From Bacillota bacterium (lineage in GTDB: Bacteria > Bacillota > UBA4882 > UBA8346), in NCBI GenBank assembly GCA_023401925.1, contig JAEXDA010000037.1, positions 1-64,000 of the forward strand: DNA of 64,000 nt, written 5' to 3'. The notes under the pieces are model-generated. The model was not told where the DNA came from. It searched no databases and worked only from the letters and a program-made list of their open reading frames with translations. Position numbers and translations under genes: made by a program. Positions 35,983-44,799 of the stretch are shown one piece after another (position 1 is the first letter of the stretch; each line of letters opens with the position of its first letter).

Positions 35983-37341
35983 ATGATACTTGGGAAAAAA
36001 TCAGTTTTATCTTTCGTCATCATTTTCATTTTAGGAACTGTCGCCATTTTGATGGTAAATAAACAATATCGCCCTTTCAAAGGATATACGCTATTTAATC
36101 CGTTGCATTCCCCCATTACTTACTTGATTAATAATCAAGGCGATGTGGTTCATACCTGGACCAGTCGCGACTTACCCGGGCTGTCGGTTTATTTGTTGGA
36201 AAACGGAAATTTATTGCGGGCAGCCAAACAATCGCCCCCGGGTAAACCTGCTTTTGTCGCAGGTGGAGCAGGCGGCCGAATTGAGGAATTTGATTGGGAC
36301 GGCAATCTGGTATGGCAATTTGTATATTCAAGCGCGCAATATCGCCAGCATCACGATATCGAGAAATTGCCGAACGGTAATATATTGATGATTGCCTGGG
36401 AACGAAAGAGTAAAGCGGAGGCGATTGCGTTCGGACGGGATCCCAAACTGATTGAGAAAGATGAATTATGGCCGGATCATATCATTGAGGTTCAACCTAC
36501 CGGTTCATCGGGAGGTAAAATTGTCTGGCAATGGCATTTATGGGATCATTTAATCCAAGAGAATGATCCGGGGATGAAGAATTACGGATCAGTACAAAAC
36601 CATCCCGAATTAGTGGATATAAACTATATTGGAACCATGGCGCCAGGCGCCGGAGGAGCGGATTGGACCCATACCAATGCCATCGATTACAATCAACGAT
36701 TGGATCAGATCGTGGTATCGGTCCATGGATTTAATGAAATATGGATCATTGACCACAGCACTACCACCGAGGAAGCCGCTGGGCACACCGGCGGAAGATA
36801 TGGGAAAGGCGGGGATCTTTTGTATCGCTGGGGTAATCCTAGAGCGTATGCTGCGGGAGGAATTGGCGATCAACAACTCTTCGGGCAGCATGACGCCAAG
36901 TGGATTAAAAACGGGGTTCCCGGGCAAGGTAATATTTTAATCTTTAATAACGGGCTTAATCGTGAAGAGGAGGGAAAAGGGTATTCCACAGTGGTTGAGA
37001 TTAAACCGCCCCTCGATAGTGAGGGGAATTATTCTCAAATCCCGGGTGAAAAATTCGGACCGGATCAAACGATTTGGACTTATGGGCCCAAGTTGACGGA
37101 AAAGTTTTATTCCGCTTATATTTCGGGAGCCCAAAGGCTTCCAAACGGTAACACTTTAATTTGCAACGGTCCTAAGGGAAATTTTTTTGAAGTAACGCCG
37201 CGCGGGAAAAAAGTATGGAGTTATATGAATCGATTTCCGCAAGAAAACCTAAAATCCGATAAGTCACCGGAATACAAAGTTTTTCGGGCGGAACGGTATG
37301 GGGTGGATTTTCCGGGACTAAGGAATTTGAAAGACTCTTAG
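35983..37341 (+). CDS. Arylsulfotransferase (ASST)-like protein
   Basis: 452 aa. One N-terminal membrane anchor or signal segment (about 7-23) is followed by a beta-propeller of ASST/PQQ-like repeats: YLINNQGDVVHTW, YLLENGNLLRAA, QYRQHHDIEKLPNGNILM, GADWTHTNAIDYNQRLDQIV, GQHDAKWIKNG and RLPNGNTLICNG. Conserved His residues in HHD, WTHTNA and GQHDA fit the family, in which a His carries the sulfate during PAPS-independent transfer between aryl sulfates and phenols. It could equally be a propeller protein without that activity. AAAAGGAGT lies before the ATG. Monocistronic. Confidence 0.8.
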   Translation: MILGKKSVLSFVIIFILGTVAILMVNKQYRPFKGYTLFNPLHSPITYLINNQGDVVHTWTSRDLPGLSVYLLENGNLLRAAKQSPPGKPAFVAGGAGGRIEEFDWDGNLVWQFVYSSAQYRQHHDIEKLPNGNILMIAWERKSKAEAIAFGRDPKLIEKDELWPDHIIEVQPTGSSGGKIVWQWHLWDHLIQENDPGMKNYGSVQNHPELVDINYIGTMAPGAGGADWTHTNAIDYNQRLDQIVVSVHGFNEIWIIDHSTTTEEAAGHTGGRYGKGGDLLYRWGNPRAYAAGGIGDQQLFGQHDAKWIKNGVPGQGNILIFNNGLNREEEGKGYSTVVEIKPPLDSEGNYSQIPGEKFGPDQTIWTYGPKLTEKFYSAYISGAQRLPNGNTLICNGPKGNFFEVTPRGKKVWSYMNRFPQENLKSDKSPEYKVFRAERYGVDFPGLRNLKDS

Positions 37342-37358
37342 AGCTTGTTTTAACATGG

Positions 37359-37406
37359 ATCCGGCAAGTAACTTTCAGGAACCCATCAATTAAGAACTTG
37401 CCGGAT
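37359..37406 (+). terminator. Hairpin after the ASST-like gene
   Basis: An 11-bp perfect stem ATCCGGCAAGT/ACTTGCCGGAT with a 26-nt loop. No U-tract follows, so termination is uncertain. Confidence 0.4.
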
Positions 37407-37421
37407 TAAGGTTTAATTGAT

Positions 37422-37446
37422 TTCAAATTTTACCTGCAAATTTGAA
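37422..37446. promoter_or_regulatory. Inverted repeat upstream of the M23 peptidase gene
   Basis: TTCAAATTT and AAATTTGAA form a 9-bp perfect inverted repeat with a 7-nt spacer. It lies about 75 bp upstream of a perfect TATAAT (37522-37527) that is well placed for the TTG start at 37558. Possible regulator site. Confidence 0.35.
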
Positions 37447-37557
37447 GAACCTTTTATGGTAGAATAGTCGTACTTATGAAATTGCTTTTAGCATCCAGCC
37501 GTTTTTTGTATGGGAAAGCATTATAATTTACTCTACCATAGAAGGTGTGTGACTTCA

Positions 37558-38694
37558 TTGACGAAAAAAAGCGTAGTACTGTTATTAACTGCAGTTCTTT
37601 TGGTTTTGGCAGCGCTACCCGGCCTGAAAATCATAGCTGAAGGATTCACTAAAAAACCGGCCTATCAATTATGGGTGGATGGGGAAAAATGGTTCACCCT
37701 TTCCCAAAGAGATTCTCTGGAAAAATTATTGGAACAGTATAAACGGAACTACCTTGCCGATGTTGATAAAAATGCCCGCATTAAGAGGATTGTTTTTTCT
37801 CAAAAAGTTAAAATTATTAAAACAGCAGTGAAGCCGGAAGAAATCGATACCTTAAAAGCAGCCAAAGGGAAGCTTTATGCTCTTGAGCAAGAAGCGACGG
37901 TAATAGAAGTCAAAAGAGGGGATAATCTTTGGAATCTCTCCAAGGTTCATCAGATAACAGTCGATGATTTAGAGAGGTTAAATCCGGATATCGATCCCGA
38001 TAAAATGTTTCCTGGTGAAAAACTGGTCATTAAGCCTCTCGATCCCAAACTGGATGTGGTTGTAGAATTGGAAAATACGGTTTTGGAACCGATTCCGTTT
38101 ACAATCGAGTATCAAAAAAGCAATACCCTTTATAAAAACAAAAAAAAGATCCTCAGGGAAGGAATTGAAGGGCAAAGGAAAGTTGTCTATCATATTACCT
38201 TGCTGAACGGATACCAAACTTCTCTGAATATAAAAGATACCCAAGATCTGAAAAAGCCGGTCCATGCAATCGTCCAAATCGGGACAAAATTAACGGTTTC
38301 AAAGAGCAGCAGGAATGATTACGGAGTTGTCAGAGGTAAAAGGATATCCAGCCCGTATGGTACAAGGATTCATCCTATCACAGGACGTAAACGATTTCAT
38401 AGTGGATTGGATATTGCTGCGGCTTATGGAAGCGCTGTCTATGCCTATACTGACGGTAAAGTTGTTGAAAGCGGATGGAATGGAGGGTACGGTAAATGTA
38501 TTCTCCTTGACCATGGAAATGGTTTGAAAACTAGATATGCCCATTTGTCCAAGATAAATGTCCGGGTAGGACAAAGGGTTGGAACCGGAATGAAAATTGG
38601 CGCAGTTGGTTCCACGGGCAGCAGCACCGGTCCGCATCTGCATTTTGAAGTTATCAAGTGGGGCTGGACCAAAAATCCGTTAAATTATATCTAA
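37558..38694 (+). CDS. M23 peptidoglycan endopeptidase with LysM and G5 domains
   Basis: About 378 aa. N-terminal signal/anchor (SVVLLLTAVLLVLAALPG), a LysM domain (IEVKRGDNLWNLSKVHQITV through PGEKLVIKP), a G5-like domain (about residues 190-250), and a C-terminal M23 domain with zinc ligands in HSGLDIAA and HLHFEV, plus SSPYGTRIHPITG. It should cleave peptide cross-links in the cell wall; the layout is typical of Bacillota cell-wall and spore proteins. TTG 37558 is preferred over ATG 37510 because GAAGGTG lies 10 nt upstream and a TATAAT lies between the two candidate starts. Confidence 0.92.
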   Translation: MTKKSVVLLLTAVLLVLAALPGLKIIAEGFTKKPAYQLWVDGEKWFTLSQRDSLEKLLEQYKRNYLADVDKNARIKRIVFSQKVKIIKTAVKPEEIDTLKAAKGKLYALEQEATVIEVKRGDNLWNLSKVHQITVDDLERLNPDIDPDKMFPGEKLVIKPLDPKLDVVVELENTVLEPIPFTIEYQKSNTLYKNKKKILREGIEGQRKVVYHITLLNGYQTSLNIKDTQDLKKPVHAIVQIGTKLTVSKSSRNDYGVVRGKRISSPYGTRIHPITGRKRFHSGLDIAAAYGSAVYAYTDGKVVESGWNGGYGKCILLDHGNGLKTRYAHLSKINVRVGQRVGTGMKIGAVGSTGSSTGPHLHFEVIKWGWTKNPLNYI

Positions 38695-38700
38695 CTTTAG

Positions 38701-38803
38701 GGGCTGTTGCAAAAAGGAAAATATCGATAAAGATTCCAAATGGAAGTTCTCCATAATCACCAAAGTATATCTCATTGATTTTAAATCCTTTTTGCAACGG
38801 CTC
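38701..38803. repeat. Palindromic MITE-like element, intact copy
   Basis: Terminal inverted repeats GGGCTGTTGCAAAAAGGA (38701-38718) and the complement of ATCCTTTTTGCAACGGCTC (38785-38803) enclose ~65 bp. The right end runs into CTTTTTAATTTT, so the folded element would also act as a terminator for the peptidase gene. The right half is nearly the same as 60597-60626, showing it is a mobile or repeated family. Confidence 0.65.
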
Positions 38804-38862
38804 TTTTTAATTTTCGACTGTAATCTATCCATAGGATTACTCGTTTTATTCATAAGCTTCTT

Positions 38863-39390
38863 TCACATCACAACGGTCACCTCGTCCACCGTCCGCCGGG
38901 GCACTTCATCAACTTCAACTTCACTGACGGGATAACCCACCGGGATTATGGCAACTGGTCTTAGGCCGGTTTCTAAACCGAGATCTTCCTGAACTTCCTG
39001 TTCATTAAAGGCCCCTACCCAGCAACTTCCTAAACCATATCCCGTAGCAGTTAATAATAAATTTTCAACGGCCGCGGCTGTATCCTGTAAACAGTAAAGA
39101 TTAGCTCCCCGGTCACCGTATTTGGCTGCCGAGCGACCCGGATCCGCGCAGACTACAATGCATACCGGGGCTGAACGGAGCGATCTTTGTCCATAAGCAG
39201 CTTCGGAGAGTTTAGCTTTTAAACCGTCCTGCTTGACTACAATAAATTTCCAGGGTTCCAAGTTTCCAGCGCTCGGGGCTAAATGGGCCGACTCCAGTAA
39301 TCTTCCGATGGTGGCATCGGGAATATCCCTTTTTTCAAACTCCCTGACACTACGCCGTTCCTTAATAGCATCAATAATATCTTTCGTCAT
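38863..39390 (-). CDS. Nitroreductase-family FMN oxidoreductase
   Basis: 175 aa flavoenzyme fold. FMN-binding motifs: KERRSVREFEKRDIP at the N-terminus, SAHLAPSAGNLEPWKFIVVK, the middle LQDTAAAVENLLLTATGYGLGSCWVG, and a C-terminal IIPVGYP. Likely reduces nitro groups or quinones with NAD(P)H; the physiological substrate is unknown. Transcribed convergently with the M23 peptidase gene, the repeat lying between them. Confidence 0.93.
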   Translation of the reverse strand: MTKDIIDAIKERRSVREFEKRDIPDATIGRLLESAHLAPSAGNLEPWKFIVVKQDGLKAKLSEAAYGQRSLRSAPVCIVVCADPGRSAAKYGDRGANLYCLQDTAAAVENLLLTATGYGLGSCWVGAFNEQEVQEDLGLETGLRPVAIIPVGYPVSEVEVDEVPRRTVDEVTVVM

Positions 39391-39430
39391 TCGTCAGATT
39401 CTCCTTGCATGTCTTTTTTGACTACAATCC

Positions 39431-39664
39431 ATGATTTCACTTACCCATCATCGTAACCACTGGCAACTTGTCCAAGAAAATTTGGGCTTAGATGTATGTT
39501 GTCCTTATTTTAAGGATTTATCAGTTTTTAAAAAGCTTTCATCTCAATGGGAAACAATGGAATCCGGCAGGAAAATCCCCCTTGGACATCGAATGGAATT
39601 TTTAGAAATTCTTTTTTTAGTTTTCCATCCCATGTTGCAAAGAGGAAAAGAGGATTTTCAATGA
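39431..39664 (+). CDS. Possible small protein, 77 aa
   Basis: The frame from ATG 39431 gives a protein-like composition (for example LVQENLGLDVCCPYFKDLSV and HRMEFLEILFLVFHPMLQ) and its stop overlaps the next gene's start as ATGA, the arrangement typical of coupled genes. Against it, no ribosome binding site precedes the ATG and no family is recognised. It might be the remnant or first member of the following membrane-protein operon. Confidence 0.35.
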   Translation: MISLTHHRNHWQLVQENLGLDVCCPYFKDLSVFKKLSSQWETMESGRKIPLGHRMEFLEILFLVFHPMLQRGKEDFQ

Positions 39665-40626
39665 AAAATCATTTAAAACCGATGGGGACAAGAGATATTT
39701 TGGATAGCACTTTTACGATTTTGCGGGAAAATTTTTGGTCGTTTCCAGTGGTTTTTGTAAAGTCGTTTTTACCGGCGGTTCTGATCCTTTTATCCGGTGT
39801 GATGGCTGCAGTTGCCTACTTCATGGTGCTCAGCTATAGAACCCATATCCCGATTGGAAATTCGATGTTTTGGTCGGAATTAGGTCATAGCTCGGTAATG
39901 GTGATTGTTTTGGGAATCATATTGATGATCCTGGTGCTGATTGCTTTTATCGTTTCGATATGTATTGGAGGCATTTACTATACATATGGTAATTTCCTGA
40001 TCTTTAAAAATGGTTTGCATGATCAAAAGACTTCGCGCAAAGAAGTTTTTCAGGGGATAAAAGGGAACCGGGGACGGATTTTTTTGGTTCAATTTATCGT
40101 GGGATTGGTGCTCTATATCGTTGCACTTCCTGGATTCATCGTATCCTTAATAGCCAGCATTCATGGCTGGGTTGTAGGAAATGTCATGATTTCCTACGCC
40201 AATAGTTTCCTGCAGATTTTGGTCGGCTTCTTTTTTTGTATGGCTTTGCCGGTAGTTGTTTTTGAAAAGATTGATGTGCTGGGTTCTATCGGTCGCGGTC
40301 TTAAATTAATGGCAGGCCATCGCCTGCGGATTTTATTGTCATTATTGGTGGTTTATTTATTGGGTTATTTGATGGGCTGTATAGCTTTGGGAATCCTGAT
40401 TATACCCATTGTATTGGCGATGGTGCTGAAAAATATGATTGCCTATATTATCGTTGGGATCTTTAGCCTTTGCGGTTTATTTGTGCTTACTTTTTTAGGC
40501 GCCTATTTCTTTGGACCATTGACTGCAATTTATTACGACTTACTCATCCGGAAAGAAGGCTATGATATTCAATTACAATGGACGGAAGATGAGGGGAACG
40601 CCTCTTCGAAGTCTGTACAAATTTAG
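39661..40626 (+). CDS. Multi-pass membrane protein (YciC/GDPD-membrane-domain-like)
   Basis: 321 aa with about six membrane segments. The opening KPMGTRDILDSTFTILRENF is typical of a family of Bacillota membrane proteins resembling the glycerophosphodiesterase membrane domain. No enzymatic motif is visible. The start at ATG 39661 follows AGAGGA; the in-frame extension back to 39547 has no support. It begins the MoxR/DUF58 cluster and may be part of the same membrane assembly. Confidence 0.8.
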   Translation: MKNHLKPMGTRDILDSTFTILRENFWSFPVVFVKSFLPAVLILLSGVMAAVAYFMVLSYRTHIPIGNSMFWSELGHSSVMVIVLGIILMILVLIAFIVSICIGGIYYTYGNFLIFKNGLHDQKTSRKEVFQGIKGNRGRIFLVQFIVGLVLYIVALPGFIVSLIASIHGWVVGNVMISYANSFLQILVGFFFCMALPVVVFEKIDVLGSIGRGLKLMAGHRLRILLSLLVVYLLGYLMGCIALGILIIPIVLAMVLKNMIAYIIVGIFSLCGLFVLTFLGAYFFGPLTAIYYDLLIRKEGYDIQLQWTEDEGNASSKSVQI

Positions 40627-40648
40627 AGTATAGGGAGAGCCATTTTCT

Positions 40649-41413
40649 TTGAGAAAAATTCTGATTGGGCTTATGGTGGTTTTTTTGTTCGGAATGTTAA
40701 TTTTTACAGCCCGGGCTGCCCAACAAGAGACTACTTCTATTGATAAAGGTGACCGGAAACAGATTCTCTCTTATCCAATTAGGGATCTGCGCCATAATAT
40801 TCGGGTGATTATCAGGGATAAACATTTTGATTACCCGGACCGTTTCCGCTCGCTGAAAGGATTGTGGCGTCAGATCGCTGACTGGATTGGTAAAACCAAG
40901 TCCACCAAAAGAAAAATTGATGATCGGTTTTGGCCAAAAATCTTTCGGGGCTTGGGTTTAGTGAGCTTGATAGCATTGCCTTTTTTACTGGTCTATTTCA
41001 TTCCCAAAATGTTCATTCATTCGGGAGCGTTGGAAAGGTCTGGTAGAACCGATCATCAAAAAAGCATTGGTAAACCGGTTCGTGATTTGAAATACCAAGC
41101 CCAAGTGCTGGCGGAAAAAGGCCAACTTAAAGAGGCAGTTCGGCTATTGTATTTAACAGGGCTGGAATTTCTGCAAAGAAATAGAATCTTACCCGATAGC
41201 AGCCTTCGCCTTTCTGACAAAACCAATTTACAAATTGCTTGTCGCCTTTTTGGACCCAATCATCCGGGATATCGCGCTTTTTCCGAACTGGTTTTGGTAT
41301 TTCAAGAAAAGTGGTTTGGTTTACGGAACTGTCAGATCGAAGATTATCACCGTTTAATTGAGGATTTAAAAATAATTGAATCGACCATGGGTAACCCACA
41401 TGTTGAGAAATAA
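40649..41413 (+). CDS. DUF4129 domain membrane protein
   Basis: 254 aa. Signal or first membrane segment (1-23), an external charged stretch, a second membrane segment (about 108-128), and a C-terminal cytoplasmic DUF4129 domain (about 145-245; LAEKGQLKEAVRLLYLTGLE and SDKTNLQIA). DUF4129 proteins commonly accompany MoxR ATPases and DUF58 proteins; some carry transglutaminase domains, this one does not. TTG start with AGGGAGAGCC upstream. The next gene overlaps its end by 14 bp. Confidence 0.82.
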   Translation: MRKILIGLMVVFLFGMLIFTARAAQQETTSIDKGDRKQILSYPIRDLRHNIRVIIRDKHFDYPDRFRSLKGLWRQIADWIGKTKSTKRKIDDRFWPKIFRGLGLVSLIALPFLLVYFIPKMFIHSGALERSGRTDHQKSIGKPVRDLKYQAQVLAEKGQLKEAVRLLYLTGLEFLQRNRILPDSSLRLSDKTNLQIACRLFGPNHPGYRAFSELVLVFQEKWFGLRNCQIEDYHRLIEDLKIIESTMGNPHVEK

Positions 41414-42590
41414 GTATTTTGTCTGTATTTTAGGTTTAGTCCTTATATTATGCGTTTTGTTATTCTTGAGCTGGGTTGCGCTTTCCGAAAAGAAATTTAC
41501 TGTCTATGCTCCGGAAAGTTACAGTCCTGAAGGACTGAAGGCCATCCATCTTCTGCTGGCAAAGTCGGGGTACCATGTGTCTGTCATCGATAAACTCCCG
41601 GAAAGCCGTCGGAACCTATTGGTCGTAATCACGACCAATTCTCGGCGCGGAGACGGGCCAACGGAACATCAAAAACGATTGTTGGATTGGGTAAGACGCG
41701 GGGGGACCATCCTGGAGTTGAGTGCCGGCTTCCCTAGCATTCAGGTAACCGGAAGGAAATTATCGCTTTTAAACATTCAAACCGGCCGGATTTTTCATCC
41801 AAATCGCCAGTCAGTCCCTTGGCTGGATAACTTGAAATATCACCCCAATAAAACGAAAATTCCAGTGATGAAACACCCTGAACAGGGGCTTTATGGCACC
41901 GGGGATCGCTTTTTTATCTATCGGCAGTCCTTTGGAGCGGGGCAACTTATCTTTTGGAACGATGTAGATGGTTTAACCAACCATTTTCTTAAACGTCATC
42001 CGGATAATGCGGTAATTTTCGCCGCAATCATCCGGGAATTTTCTTCTTCCGGGGGAATTGACTTTTATAACCTGGCCTTTAAGGTTGATCATTTCAAAGC
42101 CATCCAGAGGCCCGCAATGATATTTAACCATTTTTGGGTTGGCGGTTTACTGCTTTTTTTAACGGTGGTTATCGTTATTTGGAAAACAGCAGCCCGTTTT
42201 GGTCGCCCCCGGTCGTTAACCTTGGCCCGCGGCCGCTCTTATGACGAGTTTGTTTATTCCTTGGCGGGCCTTTTTGAGCAAGCTGGAAAAAGAAAATTTG
42301 TCCTGGATAATTTATGGCGGGATTTAATGAAAATCATGGCCGATCTCACTCGTTTGCCTGTGGATGCACCTCCCGAACAGTTGATTATGGCAATGAACCG
42401 GCTTAGCGGTAAAGAATACGGCTCGCTTCTAAAATTACATTCCAGTTTTAGCGATTTATCCGATAAGCCTGAGCGGGGAGTAGGCAAGAAGCTTTCATCA
42501 AAACAGTTTTTAGTGATTGCATCCCAATTGGATGAATACCGGAAGGAGTTTCACGCATGGAAAAAGTCCAATCCTTTTGCAGCCAAATAA
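41400..42590 (+). CDS. DUF4350 domain membrane protein
   Basis: About 396 aa. Two membrane segments (about 6-24 and 245-265) enclose an external DUF4350 domain, seen as FTVYAPESYSPEGLKAIHLL, LLVVITTNSRRG and LLDWVRRGGTILEL. The C-terminal ~130 residues are cytoplasmic and helical. DUF4350 proteins are regular partners of DUF4129 and MoxR. The start is placed at ATG 41400; an in-frame TTG at 41376 lies further inside the previous gene. The gene end overlaps moxR by 34 bp. Confidence 0.8.
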   Translation: MLRNKYFVCILGLVLILCVLLFLSWVALSEKKFTVYAPESYSPEGLKAIHLLLAKSGYHVSVIDKLPESRRNLLVVITTNSRRGDGPTEHQKRLLDWVRRGGTILELSAGFPSIQVTGRKLSLLNIQTGRIFHPNRQSVPWLDNLKYHPNKTKIPVMKHPEQGLYGTGDRFFIYRQSFGAGQLIFWNDVDGLTNHFLKRHPDNAVIFAAIIREFSSSGGIDFYNLAFKVDHFKAIQRPAMIFNHFWVGGLLLFLTVVIVIWKTAARFGRPRSLTLARGRSYDEFVYSLAGLFEQAGKRKFVLDNLWRDLMKIMADLTRLPVDAPPEQLIMAMNRLSGKEYGSLLKLHSSFSDLSDKPERGVGKKLSSKQFLVIASQLDEYRKEFHAWKKSNPFAAK

Positions 42591-43504
42591 AATCAGAACT
42601 CGCCAAAGTTGTGGTAGGCCAGGAGGACGTGATCGATGGCCTTTTAATCGCCCTCCTTGTGGGAGGACATATTTTATTGGAAGGACCGCCCGGGGTAGCC
42701 AAAACATTGATTGCCAAATCGTTTTCCCGAGCCCTGTCGGCTGATTACAAAAGGGTACAATTTACTCCGGATTTGATGCCGCTCGATATAACCGGCACCA
42801 ATATTTTCGATCATCAAAGGCAGCAGTTCTCTTTGAAACCGGGGCCGATTTTCACCGATATATTGTTGGCGGACGAGATCAACCGCACCCCGCCGAAGAC
42901 TCAAGCAGCCCTTCTGGAAGCCATGGAAGAAAAACAAGTGACGGTCGATGGAGAATTAAAGGGTTTATCGCCGATTTTTATGGTTCTGGCGACTCAAAAC
43001 CCTTTGGAATATGAAGGTACCTATCCGTTGCCCGAGGCCCAACTGGACCGCTTCCTTTTAAAACTGCAATTATCTTATCCCGACAGCATTACTGAGATTG
43101 AGATATACCGGCGTTATCAGGGGAAAATGGTGGGAGAGCTTGATTTAGAAAAAATTCAGCCTGTAACCGATAGGGACGGAATACTGGAAATGCGGTATAT
43201 GATTGCCAATGTTACTGTGAGGCAGGAAATTATTGATTATATTTATCAGATTGTCCAAGCGACCCGTGAGAATCCCATGTTGACATTGGGCGCAAGTCCC
43301 AGAGCGGGAATCTGTTTGTTGCATGTTGCAAAAGTTTATGCCGCTTTTAATGGCCGAGACTATGTTATTCCCGATGATGTTCAGGAAGTGGTTTATAGGG
43401 TACTCCGCCACCGGGTTTTGGTAAAACCGGAAGCCGTCATTGACGGTAGGAATAGTGATGGCATTTTGAAAACAATCATCAATAATTTGAAAGTGCCGAG
43501 GTAG
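42557..43504 (+). CDS. MoxR-family AAA+ ATPase
   Basis: 315 aa chaperone-like ATPase. Walker A LEGPPGVAKT, Walker B LLADEINRTPPKTQ, sensor 1 VLATQNPLEYEGTYPLPEAQ, arginine-finger region LDRFLLKL, and lid-domain GASPRAG. MoxR proteins work with VWA or DUF58 proteins to mature or remodel complexes at the membrane. It is followed after 2 bp by the DUF58 gene. Confidence 0.95.
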   Translation: MEKVQSFCSQIKSELAKVVVGQEDVIDGLLIALLVGGHILLEGPPGVAKTLIAKSFSRALSADYKRVQFTPDLMPLDITGTNIFDHQRQQFSLKPGPIFTDILLADEINRTPPKTQAALLEAMEEKQVTVDGELKGLSPIFMVLATQNPLEYEGTYPLPEAQLDRFLLKLQLSYPDSITEIEIYRRYQGKMVGELDLEKIQPVTDRDGILEMRYMIANVTVRQEIIDYIYQIVQATRENPMLTLGASPRAGICLLHVAKVYAAFNGRDYVIPDDVQEVVYRVLRHRVLVKPEAVIDGRNSDGILKTIINNLKVPR

Positions 43505-43506
43505 AT

Positions 43507-44799
43507 ATGGTTTTCACTTGGTATTTTATTGGATTTTTGTTTTCGTTGGGAACTGCGGCGTTTTTTTGGCCGAGTTGGTATATTGGTTATGCCTTCATCG
43601 TCTTGATTCTGGCTTGGCTGGGAGATCGTTATTTGACGCTAAAGCAGCCCCCGATTAGGGCGAGGCGGGCGTTTGCGAACCCATGCTATCAAAACCAAGA
43701 GTTTATTGTGGAAATTATTCTTACCAACCCTGGACGTGCGGTTATGGTGCGGATAAAAGATGAACCTCCGTTTGTGGCAAAAGCCAGGCAGTATCAAGGT
43801 GTTATCGGTCTGCCCCCTCACGGGGAAGGGCTTTTTTCTTACCCGATGATTGCCCCGGTACGAGGCGTTTTCGATTTTGGCGATCTTAACCTGCGAATTA
43901 ATGGGAGACTGCAGTTATTTACCTATCAGTTCAAGATACCTTTACTGGAAAAACTTAAGGTTTATCCGGACTTGGAAAAATTGTTCTCCCGGTCTCTGGG
44001 TCAGCTAGCGGACAACGCCGAATTAGGACGGCATCCCATGAGAAGAATCGGCTCAGGCGGTGAATTGGCGGAACTCAGGGAATATACTCCGGGGGATGAT
44101 TACCGGAGAATTAATTGGAAAGTTACCGCTCATCGGGGTAAGCCGGTAATTAACCAATTTGAGCCCGAGAAAGATCAAAATGTTTTTTTGATTCTGGATA
44201 CCGGAAGAGTCCTGTTTGACCAAATTACGTCCGAGGCCAGTCGTTTGGACCATATTTTGGATTCCGCCATCCTCCTGGCCTATAACATCCAGGAATATGG
44301 CGATATGGTCGGAGCCTTAAGTTTTAATAACCGGATCGAGCATTTCCTGCCGGTTGGAAAAGGGAAAGCTCATATTCAAACGTTTATTAACCAGTTTTAT
44401 ACTGCTCAAGCGGAAATGGTTGAAAGTGATTACCGTAATGCCTTTAATTTTTTGCAAGAGAAATTGAATAAGCGGAGCTTGATTTTTATTTATACCGATC
44501 TATTGGATAATGAGTCTTCCAAGGAATTGATTCAATATTTGCAGATATTCAGCCGCCGTCATTTGGTTACTTGTGTTCTTTCGCGGCAAAAATCTATGAA
44601 CAGGCTTGCCGATCTTCCCCTTACGGATGAACGAAGCGCTTATTTGAAAGGAACAGCACTGGAGTTGTTGAAAGAACGTGCACTCACGGTGAAATGTTTG
44701 GGCAATTATGGGATTCAAGTGATGGAAGTTGATCCGACCGCCATTCGTCAAAGCGTAATGGAACACTACAACGATTTGAAAAGAAAAGGCTTGTTTTGA
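43507..44799 (+). CDS. DUF58 domain protein
   Basis: 430 aa. Two N-terminal membrane segments (about 1-38) and a DUF58/VWA-like domain: the invariant ELAELREYTPGDDYRRINWK (around residues 187-206), FLILDTGRVLF with the first MIDAS-like position, and YNIQEYGDMVGALSF. It is the usual MoxR partner. The 3' end overlaps the SpoIIM-like gene on the other strand by 34 bp. Confidence 0.93.
   Translation: MVFTWYFIGFLFSLGTAAFFWPSWYIGYAFIVLILAWLGDRYLTLKQPPIRARRAFANPCYQNQEFIVEIILTNPGRAVMVRIKDEPPFVAKARQYQGVIGLPPHGEGLFSYPMIAPVRGVFDFGDLNLRINGRLQLFTYQFKIPLLEKLKVYPDLEKLFSRSLGQLADNAELGRHPMRRIGSGGELAELREYTPGDDYRRINWKVTAHRGKPVINQFEPEKDQNVFLILDTGRVLFDQITSEASRLDHILDSAILLAYNIQEYGDMVGALSFNNRIEHFLPVGKGKAHIQTFINQFYTAQAEMVESDYRNAFNFLQEKLNKRSLIFIYTDLLDNESSKELIQYLQIFSRRHLVTCVLSRQKSMNRLADLPLTDERSAYLKGTALELLKERALTVKCLGNYGIQVMEVDPTAIRQSVMEHYNDLKRKGLF

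Noticed and set aside
36610..36940. Long overlapping frames inside the ASST-like gene on both strands
   Set aside because: They are shadows of a well-supported coding region and show no family features.
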